The notes under the pieces are model-generated. The model was given only the letters and a program-made list of their open reading frames with translations. It was not told the DNA's origin and did not search any database. From Saccoglossus kowalevskii (Eukaryota > Hemichordata > Enteropneusta > Harrimaniidae), in NCBI RefSeq assembly GCF_000003605.2, contig NW_003140829.1, positions 61,117 to 83,753 of the forward strand: a DNA stretch of 22,637 nt, written 5' to 3'. This document shows, piece after piece, positions 10,521 to 20,339 of this stretch. A program made the position numbers and the translations under genes. Each line of letters starts with the position of its first letter. Within the stretch, counting starts at the first letter, position 1.

Positions 10521-13500
10521 AATTTAATGATTATGAGGGAATTGATATGCACACGTTAGCACAACATATATACACACTGAAAGTCATACCTTTTAGATTT
10601 CACGCGTTAATCTATGAAATTGTTGAACTCATTTTACTTCATATATGTGAACATTGTAGAGCATTAAAACGTGGTTCGATACGTAGTAACTAAATACTGT
10701 TGCCAGTAGTTACCGCGTTGAAATTGACTAGTCAAAAATCACGTTTACTGATATATATTCATTTTACTACACGATTTTTCGCAACGCCAATGCGTCAAAA
10801 ATAAATACATGCATTCTCTACCTGACTTATGTGCTCAAAAACGGCACAGCGCGGCTGTCAATGATTGTATTCCAACAATCTGGTTATGAGACTTTTAACA
10901 ATTTGTGAAACGGTTCATGCTTGAGAAGAATTCATATACTTGAATAGGTTCGTAATTCTGTCAGTTCATTTGGTGCCTTTCAATCAACGGTGAATATTAG
11001 TTACTGTAGTTTATTTGGACGTCACTGTCGCATCTGTGGTCCTCTTTTGAGTATAACGGTTAGTTGTGCAATATGACCATTCATGTAACTTTGTTAAAGT
11101 CAATAGATCTTTCAATTGAACGGTGCAATGTGATCTTCGCAACGACCCCAGAACGTGCGTTTGTGTCAGGTACATGTGAATTAGTTAGCGGTGTATTTGG
11201 CTTACAAGAAAAATAAACATAAATTCATCGGCTGCCCCAGCATTTTTTTAATATACCACATTGAATATTCATTAAAAATCTGAATGTTTTTCCATTTGAA
11301 TACAGAATATACATTGAGGACATAACAAATAATTTTAGCAAAATCTGTTGACCTAACTGTACAACAAAAATAGGTACAAAAATCATACACCTGTCACTGA
11401 ATATAATTTTTCCATTTGATCTTTATTACGGAGGCTTGAAAATTAACACAAACCGTACGCGTAGTAATCTAGGGTGTTACCCTCAAGTATAACTAATAGA
11501 GGGGTTCCAGGTTATAAAACATTTATGGAACGCCGTCAATCAGTTTTCTATCGGAGAATTGTTTTGGTTTGCTTTTTGACGCTACTCATTATATACTTAT
11601 GATAGTATTTTTACATTATACTTCACCATTCAGAGAATGACATCATTGTTTAAATATGTGTAAGTCAATTCACTGATACGTTGCCATGGTTGCAAACAAC
11701 TGTATTCTTCCCATATAGTTGCAACTTGTCACTATCATCTCAAATACACACATATATTTTTGTCGTATCAAACGGTTCTGTTTTCATCAAAGCTTGTTAA
11801 CATTGTATAACCGTGCATTTATTGCTTCTTCTATGAACGGGTTTGTAATCTTTATTCTTTCACGGTAGTCAAGGCAACCTTGTAGGTTTAAGCAATGTCT
11901 TCAATGTCAGCGTCGGACAAGAGAACCTGTTTTATTGTAGTGTATCTCTGTTATTCCCGTTAAACATGGGATAGTGTCGTCCAACCAATATGTGGGCGTA
12001 CAATTTATTAATCCTCAAAAATATAGTACATGCTGGGATCGTACGAAGAACTCGTAAAAAGCAACAACGTTTGTGCAATCTATATATTTCACAAAAACAC
12101 TAGTTAGAAAAGGAAAGTAAAATTCTAATGGCAAGATATATAACGTTGTCGAGGTATTTGGCATTATTTCCTTGTGAACAAAATAATAAAATTATCTCTG
12201 GTCTGTGTGCTCATCAACCTCATATCAATATGAAACCAATAAATCTTCACTGTGACTAATAAACTAACGTGATATGACCGTAGTTGTTCAGATATGAGTC
12301 AACTGATATTTAAATTGTAATAATACTTGTTTCTCAATAAGTTCATGTAATTACATATTGTTCAATGAAGTAGGTTGATCATTTTAAACCTTTGATACGC
12401 AGTATAAAGCCCCAGACAATTTGATTTGTGCGATGTTTAACGCATAATTAATGATATATACTAACATTGCTAGAGATGAAAAAGGCATTAACTTGATTTA
12501 CTTTATGTTAGATAGTTAGCACATCTGAGTGTGGAATGTAATTGGACTGTACATGTATACAAAACGATTGAAACAAAATATATTTTGTTGTATTTATTAT
12601 AAAACATATAGACGACTAGTTTTTAGATACTTTTTTGAAGGAGACGCACCATGGAAGGATTTCTTGCTTTTCTTTAATAACAGTTTCACTAAATACCATC
12701 TATGAATCAGCTTACACATTTACACATACTTTGTCGACAACAATTAATTAAACCTAATTGTTACTAAATGGACAAAATAAGATAGTGGTGTTTTCAAACA
12801 CATACACAGTGATCTTCAAACACATACATAATAAGTTGAATTCTACGACATTAATTCTAGACCTTTTAAGAATTAAGCAAACCAAGTACAAATGCAATCA
12901 AAGACATTGCACAAATACAAATCAGAAAAATATAAATAAAATAAGACATATTCGATTACATATATTATTTAAATTTCTTAAAAAATACTTTATTTTGAAA
13001 TGCATCCCAGTTAGAATAAAACTGAAGATTGCATATCGATTTCCCACTTTACCTTTCTACGTATCTAAAGTCAATCTGCGTAAGTATACTGTATAATGAT
13101 CACATACAAATCTTGCCAGTCTATACTAATTCACGTCGCACTGTTTTATGACAAAAGACAAGTATTTTCAAAGAAGTGAAATCAATTAAGAAAGTTTCTC
13201 ACAGTGCTATTACTAATAGAATTAAATTGCTGTCTTCCTCCTACATCAAATTACACTCTGTATTGCTAGGCAAGTTGATTGCTTTCCATCTAACTTCATC
13301 AAGTTGAAGTAATTTACTCTGTTCTATATAGACTCTGTTCAAAATCCTTCCCACAGGAAACGTTTGATTGGATGTGGATATCAGGATACTCGATAAAGAT
13401 GTTGCATACAGATGTTTTATATTTTATAGTAAATTGGATACCGCGGCATTTGTTTTTTCAATTCTAGCGACTGTACACTGGTTTGCACAAGGGATAGACA

Positions 13501-13932
13501 CAATTGTCCATCGGGTGGGGGCTTGGCAGATACGACACACATTTTGAAAATGACACATTATCGTATTTGTTCAGCAATCAGGTACACTATATGCTCAACC
13601 ATCTTAACATCTAACCAAACGAATGTCAGTTTGACCGAGTTTATCATTGCCTTATAATTACTAGTTATAATGACGGGAAAGGTTTTTGTCCAACAAATAC
13701 AAAATGCGATCCATTGGATCCGACAAAGATTATTAGAGTCGCCTAATACTGGCTTTCTAACATTAAACATTAGCAGGTAGTTCTAAGATTTATAAGATTA
13801 TCAAGCCTCAGGATCTTCAAACAAAATTCATATGAATAAATAACAGTCATATTCAGATTGAATTATATTTATATATTAATTCGATCAATTGTAATTAAAA
13901 TTCATGATAGTGCTAAACAAGAATTATTTTAT
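10521..13932. other. Long AT-rich non-coding stretch
   Basis: About 3.4 kb without a supported gene. The longest plus frame (12758-13096) is an A/T-driven run of K, N, I and L codons with a TTG first codon and no domain. The minus frame 13770-13558 also lacks any recognisable family. Small inverted repeats (for example GATTGT-ATTCC-ACAATC-like at about 10864-10881) look like chance in AT-rich DNA. Confidence 0.55.
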
Positions 13933-13933
13933 A

Positions 13934-13937
13934 GTGA
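13934..13937. repeat. Target-site duplication, left copy (GTGA)
   Basis: GTGA directly abuts the left LTR and recurs directly after the right LTR. If the LTR is taken to end one base earlier, the duplication becomes AGTGA (5 bp); 4-5 bp is the usual size for retroviral-type integrases. Confidence 0.7.
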
Positions 13938-14600
13938 TATCACGGGGAAAATCTTTTCTCTGGGATTCTCGACACGTGCCAGGGGGGAAACACGTCTCGT
14001 CTCTCTATCGCGTCCCCTTGAGGTATTGGATCGGGAAAGTCACTTACGCTTTACAGTCAAATAAGATGCACACAACGAAATTCTTTTCAACTCTCGTCTT
14101 AGTCGATCAGTCAAGCACTCTATAAGACACAGCGCCCTGGGGAAAAATCCCCAAGACTATCGCAAGGCTGACCCAAGACTAGCCCAAGACTGGACTGCCT
14201 CAAGGCTCGCCCCAAGACCCTCCAGGACTGGACTGCGTCTATCGTGGTGTACTCGCCAAGACCAACTCAAGCTCTCTTTATTCATTTTCAAAACTCTAAC
14301 CAATTACAAAGCAGTAAAAAAGACTCTAGGGCGTAACCTTCAATCATAAAGCCAATCACACTAAGTACTGAATACATCATGTCTTTTGATTAATCGTTCA
14401 CTACATTAATAACTACGAATACCAACTGTCAGAAATAGTAGTCAGAATAGCGACGGTTATCTCGTAATTAGTTCCAAATCACTGAGCCAAGTTCCGACCA
14501 GGACCTCGCCTGCTTAAACGATGACAGACATAACACAGCAATTCGCTAGTAATCAACTAAATAAGTCGGTCAACAGATACGCAAAAACAATTTCATCATA
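13938..14600 (-). repeat. LTR, left copy (3' LTR of the element)
   Basis: Starts TATCACGGGGAAAATC and ends CAATTTCATCATA on the plus strand. It contains a perfect hairpin TGGGGA-AAAA-TCCCCA at 14138-14153 and a cluster of CAAGACT/CAAGGCT copies at about 14152-14265. On the minus strand, AATAAA (14282-14277) is followed by a G/T-rich stretch, which fits a polyadenylation signal of the R/U5 region. Compared with the right copy it carries about 22 extra bases near 14040-14065 and about 32 extra near 14335-14370. Confidence 0.88.
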
Positions 14601-14613
14601 CATCCCTTCACTC
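14601..14613 (-). other. Possible polypurine tract
   Basis: On the minus strand this reads GAGTGAAGGGATG directly before the 3' LTR, where retroelements carry the plus-strand primer. It is purine-rich but interrupted by two T residues, so the assignment rests mainly on position. Confidence 0.3.
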
Positions 14614-15990
14614 AAACTGAGCAATGCCTCCCGGCATAACACGTTCATAAATCAAAGATACCGTCCTCTACTCATCGTCATATGGGTTAAATACAATACT
14701 AATAAAAGATATAAATCAAAAATGAGTAAAACACACTGATTAATAAACTGATTATAAAGTCTAAATACAATGGTTATAAAGTCACAAATATCAACAGTTA
14801 TCAATCAAAAACAAGGGAAAGGCTACCAATCGACTCGCTTTTCTCAAACAGTTCGCTGAGGTAACCCTTCGCTGCATTGTCTCTCGTTACTAAGGTTACA
14901 AACTCTATATCAAAAGGTCAAAAAACTAAGGCGTGGCGGTGTAACCAAGCGATCGGCCAATCGCGGCGGTCGACAGCACGATCACGTGATTACCAGGGAT
15001 GCGTCTCTCGGTTAAAGCATTGCAAAGTGGTAACTAATAAACAATGAATAAAAAGCTATTAATCCAACTCCTGTCATATACGCTTATAAACTTCAACTGA
15101 ACTCACAAGTCATTAATCTAAACACAAGTCTTACGGCGTGGAAAAGGAATGCAAAGACAAAGCTATTCATAACACATTACTCCTCTGGCAAAAAAGACGA
15201 GGGAAAAGCAAAACGATAGACACTACTAAGTTTCATATAATCCTGTCAATCATGAACAAAAGCTTGCGTTATCAAACAATAAGTATATGGGCGCACCAAA
15301 CTCATTTCAAAAAGTCATTAGAAAACGTTACAAAGGTGCTCTCAACTCAAAAAGCGTCAGAAGTATGGCGGAAACAACACGTAAACAAAAACAACTTTTA
15401 AAACGTCGATATCTCTGTACATTGACAAATCTCAAAACTCTTAAAACACGTGGGGCATCATTCCTCCCATTATATTCCGTATTCATAAACTCATTAAAAC
15501 TTCATAAAACTTCACAAAACTCATAACACTGTGTTGCAAATACTTGTCCACTGACGCGCGCTTAAATCATTATAAAGGACCTCGAACGTCACTAAATATC
15601 ATTTCAAAACAAAGATCTGGGCGCTTACATAACATACAATTCGATATCACACAAAAAACGGTAAGAAAAAACGATAGGAAAAGCAAGCAATACATTACAT
15701 TACTGAACAATAGTGTTGTGATTCTGAAAAGAGTTCAATGTCTTGAGTTACACAGTGTCAGTTACAGTGTCCAGCGAGCAGTTCTCTAAGCAATACACAG
15801 ATAGCTAAAGTTCTAATCAAAGTCTATAAGCGTCTCCTCTTGTCATCGCGTTAGTCCGGGTCGTTCTTTATCATCTTCTTGTCTTTAATGTCGCTCAATT
15901 CTTGATTATACTGTCCTATCCATACTCGTCCTTTATAAGGGGTTCCGAAGTCTTCATCTCTTCAGCGTTGTACATCGGTGGCATACTGAA
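14614..15990 (-). other. Interior of the LTR element, no coding capacity seen
   Basis: The interior is A-rich on the plus strand (T-rich in element sense) and has a GC-richer block at about 14930-15010 with CGCGGCGGTCGAC and CACGTGATTACC. The frames that exist (for example 15138-15401 and 15544-15789) are on the plus strand, antisense to the element. They are rich in K, N and T through A-richness and match no retroelement protein that I recognise. Confidence 0.6.
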
Positions 15991-16008
15991 TGCCCGGATT
16001 CTCCACCA
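15991..16008 (-). other. tRNA primer-binding site of the LTR element
   Basis: On the plus strand the 18 bases read TGCCCGGATTCTCCACCA, i.e. like a tRNA 3' end with its CCA tail. On the minus strand this is TGGTGGAGAATCCGGGCA, beginning with the TGG diagnostic of primer-binding sites, just two bases (CG) inside the 5' LTR. I could not assign it to a tRNA species from memory; the acceptor stem would start GGAGAAU. This site fixes the element's orientation. Confidence 0.75.
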
Positions 16009-16010
16009 CG

Positions 16011-16615
16011 TATCACGGGGAAAATCTTTTCTCTGGGGTTCTCGACACGTGCCAGGAAACAACTCGTCTCGTCTCTCTATCACGTCCCCTTGAGGTACGG
16101 GATCGGGAAAGTAAGACGCACACAACGAAATACTTTTCACTCTCGTCTTAGTCGATCAGTCGAGCACTCTATAAGACACAGCGCCCTGGGGAAAAATCCC
16201 CAAGACTATCGCAAGGCTGAACCAAGACTAGCCCAAGACTGGACTGCTTCAAGGCTCGCCCCAAGACCCTCCAGGACTGGACTGCGTCTATCGTGGTTTA
16301 CTCGCCAAGACCAACTCAAACTCTCTTTATTCATTTTCAAATTTCACCAATTACAAAGCAGTAAAAAAGACTCTAGGGCGTACTGAATACGTCATATCTT
16401 TTGATTAATCGTTCACTACATTAATAACTACGAATACCAACTGTCAGAAATAGTAGTCAGAATAGCGATGGTTATCTCGTAATTAGTTCCAAATCACTGA
16501 GCCAAGTTCCGTCCAGGACCTCGCCTGCCTAAACGATGACAGACATTACATAGAAATTCGCTAGTAATCAACTGAATAAGTCGGTCAACAGATATGCAAA
16601 AACAATTTCATCATA
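16011..16615 (-). repeat. LTR, right copy (5' LTR of the element)
   Basis: Same TATCACGGGG start and TTTCATCATA end as the left copy. The TGGGGA-AAAA-TCCCCA hairpin is at 16187-16202, and the AATAAA signal on the minus strand is at 16331-16326. It lies next to the primer-binding site and would drive minus-strand transcription. It is shorter than the left copy because of two deletions, or because the left copy has two insertions. Confidence 0.88.
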
Positions 16616-16619
16616 GTGA
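16616..16619. repeat. Target-site duplication, right copy (GTGA)
   Basis: GTGA follows the right LTR immediately and matches the four bases before the left LTR. The identical flanks show that the element inserted as one unit and that its ends are intact. Confidence 0.7.
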
Positions 16620-17354
16620 ACACGAGCTTCACCTCGAAAACTATATAGGATTCGATCATAGTACAATCCCAGTGAGTGGAAATTGTTATTCTACGGCACG
16701 TGGCTTTTCTGTTTTACTGTATCAAATATGGTAGGTAATCCCATTAGTCGGTACACTCTATGTATGAATTAAACATATTCTTAAGTAGTAACCCAAAGGT
16801 TTAATTTATGTAGTCGTCTTCCTAGTGATAATCAAGTACAAGAGCTTTCGACATCCCCAATTTTCCAAGATTCACATTATACCTATCCATGATCTTGGTT
16901 TTTTTCCTAAACACGACCATTATGAATTAGATTTAATACTACTGAATATCACAACCTTAGACTAGATGAACATGAAAGCACTTTGAAAAAGTGTGAAATC
17001 TGGTTACGTGTGAGGAAACCATAGAATAGTGATAAGATATAGAAACGATCTATCCCGAAGCCAGTTGCCATTGTTGACAACCCGAATCTAGATTATTTCA
17101 CCATGCCGTCAAACATCTACGAACATCTACAAAAATCTATCTAAGAAACTATACAGAAAGAATGAAACCAAAACACACTGAGCTGATGAGTGCATTATTT
17201 ATGAAACTAAGTGCTTGAGACAAGATCTGTTTACGATATTTTTGGATTTTGTGTAGTATACAATGGAAAACGAGATTGAAAATACACACATACACACCTT
17301 TCAAGGACCTTTTTCATAATCCTCGGAAAACATAATTTATATTAATAGTTAATT
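16620..17354. other. AT-rich non-coding DNA
   Basis: No gene, RNA or repeat recognised apart from short alternating CA and AT runs (for example ACACACATACACACACC near 17283). Confidence 0.6.
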
Positions 17355-17409
17355 AAGGTATGGTACAGTTTATATTAATATTAATATTAATATAATTGTA
17401 CCATACCTT
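17355..17409. repeat. 55-bp near-palindrome
   Basis: The outer 13 bases AAGGTATGGTACA pair perfectly with TGTACCATACCTT at the other end. After one mismatch and a one-base bulge, the AT-rich interior made of ATATTA units continues the pairing almost to the centre. The whole could extrude as a cruciform or, if transcribed, form a long hairpin. It has no visible target duplication. It may be an AT-microsatellite flanked by an inverted repeat, or a tiny foldback element. Confidence 0.8.
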
Positions 17410-19450
17410 CCCTCTTTACTAAACCTAAGCTTCGCAAACATTTCTATGTTCAGTCACGGGATATAAAACGCAATTCTACGTTGATTTGCATTGTAATTGA
17501 GTTTAATTAAACTCCAATTAAAACCCAACCCTATAAACAACGCCTTTTAATTCAGTTTACATCGCAACTATATTACAAATTAATTCAACTATATTAAATA
17601 CATACATAGCACCAATATAACTATACAACATAGTACAGAATAATGTTTATATTGTCTGAACACTTTCATTCTATAAAAGTGTGTAATACACACAATATAA
17701 ATTCTGACTGCCTGTGTGTTCTATTATTTACCACCATGTCTTTATCGGTGGAAGCACGTTCTGATTTGGTTTTGTATATGTAAAATACAGGTATCATTAA
17801 ACACGCGTATGTCGTGATGGCGGATGTATAATCCTTGCTTAATACAGTCATAGTCAGCTATAATATAATAATATATGAGTCACGAGCTTACATTGCTTTA
17901 TCCGACTATCATATGTTACAGACAATTTTCGACTTTAGAGGTCATAGCTAAACCCACCTTGTAAGTCATTTGTTATAGTGTGATCGGTGGTCAAGTTAGC
18001 ATCTCATGAATTAGGTAATTATTGACTGTGCTACCGTACCCGTGATCAGAAACATACATTTATTGTAATCTGTATACAGCTGGATATAGCATGTGCAAAT
18101 CACAATGAAAGATGCATTTTCATTCATAGTGTGTGTTCCCGTAATCACTTGATATGTGATCTTATAATATATTGTATTGTATGTAAAGAAGACGACGCCC
18201 ATTAGTTTTGAAATATAAATGCAAAACTTATTATAATTATACTATATTAAATGAAAATTTCCTCCTGTATAAATGTAGGTGATGAGAATTATCGGTTGAA
18301 ATGTACGTTAGATAGATATTATAGAACTGTCACTTTAACACACACAATATTTGAATTGCACTCGTGCCAGCGTGTAACGTTACTAATGGTTACAATGGGT
18401 TAAATAATACATCAAATACCACAGGGAAATATATAGAAATCATCTCACGTTGTTATGCCGACGCTTCCATTCAACATTATGTAATCTAAAAATAAATTAA
18501 ATAATAACTATTGATTGTCAAAACAATATCACGATGTGTTGCCTGTCGAAGCGATGACAGCCATGTATGGTCCAATCAGATTGCATGAACTTGTATGACA
18601 CAGTATAGATAATATAGATAATTATTAAACTTGATTTTAGTAAACTCTCACTTTGTTTTGAGCAAATGAAAATTATTACACTTGTTTAATAAATCTGATA
18701 GTGCAGGTTAACTCATGGCATATCATCTACATATTGAATGGTATGTAGCATATATTTTACAATTTGTCTAAGTTAATATACATATTTATCGACCACCTGT
18801 AGGTTTCGAATTAGAGAGTATTGTAACCTCGCACCACTGACTGAGTGAAACGCTCTGATTTATATCATAACGGACACTAATCATCCCATTGATCCTCCTT
18901 CGGGTAAACAGACAATCATCACAATTTCCATCTCTCAATCATGTATTAAGCCGTGGTATTAAGGGAATTTATTGCAATGGCATAATACCCAGAATACCAG
19001 GAAGGCCTTCACGATACGTAGTGCCATTTTAACCAGCTATATAGTACCAGTGCTTCCAAGAATACGTCATAGTAGTCCATATATATCATGGCAGTAATCC
19101 CTTAGCCCAAGGCAAAGTATTATAGAGACAATCAAAAACATGATGTATGCACGCATTACAATTTTTCGATTGAACACTAATATTATTTTCTCAATCATAT
19201 CTCTCGTGTTCTGCTTATTGCATATGGCTTATTTGTGAGTCGTCTAATGTATATCATGGAGAGGTAATTATGCGCATTTAGTAATCATATAAATTAATTT
19301 ACAAAATATTGTATTATTAATATAATAATTGTCGTGCAGGACATCGCAGAAAAATATTGGGGCGGGGACATATTGTCTGCATTGCTACTAAATAGAAGGA
19401 AACGAAACATAAAACATTGTACAATCAATGAAAATAAACACAACCCTTAA
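17410..19450. other. AT-rich non-coding DNA upstream of the receptor
   Basis: About 2 kb without a supported gene. The minus frames at 17851-17666 and 18202-18011 are short and unrecognised. TATA-like strings are common here, as expected for this base composition. Any distal control elements of the receptor could lie here but cannot be pointed to. Confidence 0.55.
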
Positions 19451-19460
19451 TATATAAATA
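19451..19460 (+). promoter_or_regulatory. TATA-like box, possible receptor promoter
   Basis: TATATAAATA fits the TATA consensus (TATAWAWR). It lies about 30 bases before the start of the first GC-elevated segment upstream of the receptor and about 890 bases before the receptor ATG. It is attractive if the receptor has a spliced 5' leader ending at the acceptor at 20037. In such AT-rich DNA the motif alone is weak evidence. Confidence 0.18.
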
Positions 19461-19483
19461 AAGCGTCGATAGTTTACAAATGC

Positions 19484-19834
19484 ATGTATATTCATCACAC
19501 ATGTAGTCCATGGGACTTCCACAAATACATCATTAACCGCATGTCTGACTGTAGTTCAGGTGTGAGTAATTGCTTTCTGTCTAACATTTTTATCATGGAA
19601 ATAATAAGACGTTGTTGGATGTGCATGTTAAATGACGTAAAGGAAGCTTTGCTTGAATGCACAACGTCGAGACACAGCTGTATTCTAGGATTACAGGATC
19701 TGACTTGTTGGACGTTATTTGCCTCCACGCTACTTAGCTGTTATCCGACACATGGTACCGGACACTTTGTAAACCATCAGAGAATACACATCGGATCGAT
19801 TCAGCAATTTATAATATACATTCAATCTAGGTGA
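19484..19834 (+). other. GC-elevated segment with open frames, possible 5' exon
   Basis: A 116-codon plus-strand frame from an ATG (MYIHHTCSPWDFHKYIINRM at its start, about nine cysteines in all) ends at a TGA that overlaps a donor-like TAG|GTGACA at 19828-19836. The opposite strand is also open for 77 codons (19728-19495). Base composition is less AT-rich than the flanks. Neither protein resembles a family that I know, and no signal peptide or repeat is present. The segment could be a non-coding leader exon of the receptor, joined to the acceptor at 20037, or chance. I do not call a protein-coding gene. Confidence 0.15.
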
Positions 19835-20017
19835 CAGTACACTGCATGTGTCCAATGCCAAATTGTCGGATGAATATTAAGTTTCTATATTTAATTCTCC
19901 CGTGTAAAATTACGTCATAGTATATTCTTGTTTTGTTTTTATTGCCACTTTTCTGTTACTACGTATGCATGATTTGTACTTGTCAGTGACGAGCTTATTC
20001 ATACACCTTCAACCATG

Positions 20018-20037
20018 TTTTTTTTCTTGTATTGCAG
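20018..20037 (+). other. Candidate 3' splice site before the receptor
   Basis: A run of T residues with CTTGT followed by ATTGCAG gives a strong acceptor-like sequence about 300 bases before the receptor ATG. A second, weaker ATTGCAG is at 20311-20317. Use of the first would place a 5' untranslated exon upstream of a single coding exon. Use of the second would remove the in-frame TGA at 20298 and could extend the N-terminus. Transcript data would be needed to choose. Confidence 0.3.
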
Positions 20038-20339
20038 ACATATGAAGACATCATCGTTCTCAAGACAAGTATTTTATGAGCAACGACCTTGTCCCGATAT
20101 TGCTGTATATTGACTCATTAGAGCGATGTACACTGTTCAAAGCGACGACTGTAATTAACTGCTATCTCTTAAAGTGCATCCTCACAATAAAACTGACGCC
20201 AAAATATATTGACTAAGTGTCACAGATAATCATCTAGGGGATATCAAATCGTATTTGAATTAGACCGTGTTACTTCAAGGAGAAAAACACAGATCACTGA
20301 CAGCGTCTATATTGCAGAAGATTTACTCCGGTTCATAAA

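Larger units (their letters stand above)
13938..16615 (-). mobile_element. Non-autonomous LTR retroelement
   Basis: The 2678-bp element has two direct long terminal repeats (663 and 605 bp), a GTGA target duplication, and a primer-binding site beside the right LTR. The right LTR is therefore the 5' LTR and the element is read on the minus strand. The interior (14601-16010) is only 1.4 kb. It has no long minus-strand frame and no trace of gag zinc knuckle, protease, reverse transcriptase, RNase H or integrase, so the element must have moved using enzymes from another copy. In size it falls between TRIMs and typical LARDs. The LTRs differ by roughly 25 substitutions over about 600 aligned bases by my eye count, plus two larger indels near 14040-14065 and 14335-14370 (present in the left copy, absent from the right). 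The insertion is therefore not recent. The LTR ends are TAT...ATA rather than the usual TG...CA. Confidence 0.85.

Noticed and set aside
12758-13096. 112-codon lysine- and asparagine-rich frame
   Set aside because: It opens with a TTG codon, its composition simply mirrors AT-rich DNA, and no motif is present.
15138-15789. Plus-strand frames inside the LTR element as gag remnants
   Set aside because: The primer-binding site places the element on the minus strand, so these frames are antisense. They lack a zinc knuckle or any retroelement motif.
13938-16615. Segmental duplication instead of an LTR element
   Set aside because: Direct repeats alone could be a duplication, but the GTGA target duplication at the outer ends and the tRNA-complementary site two bases inside one repeat are specific to LTR retroelements.
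17672-17679. TATAAAAG as an isolated promoter
   Set aside because: The match to a TATA box is good, but such strings are expected by chance in DNA this AT-rich and no gene starts downstream.
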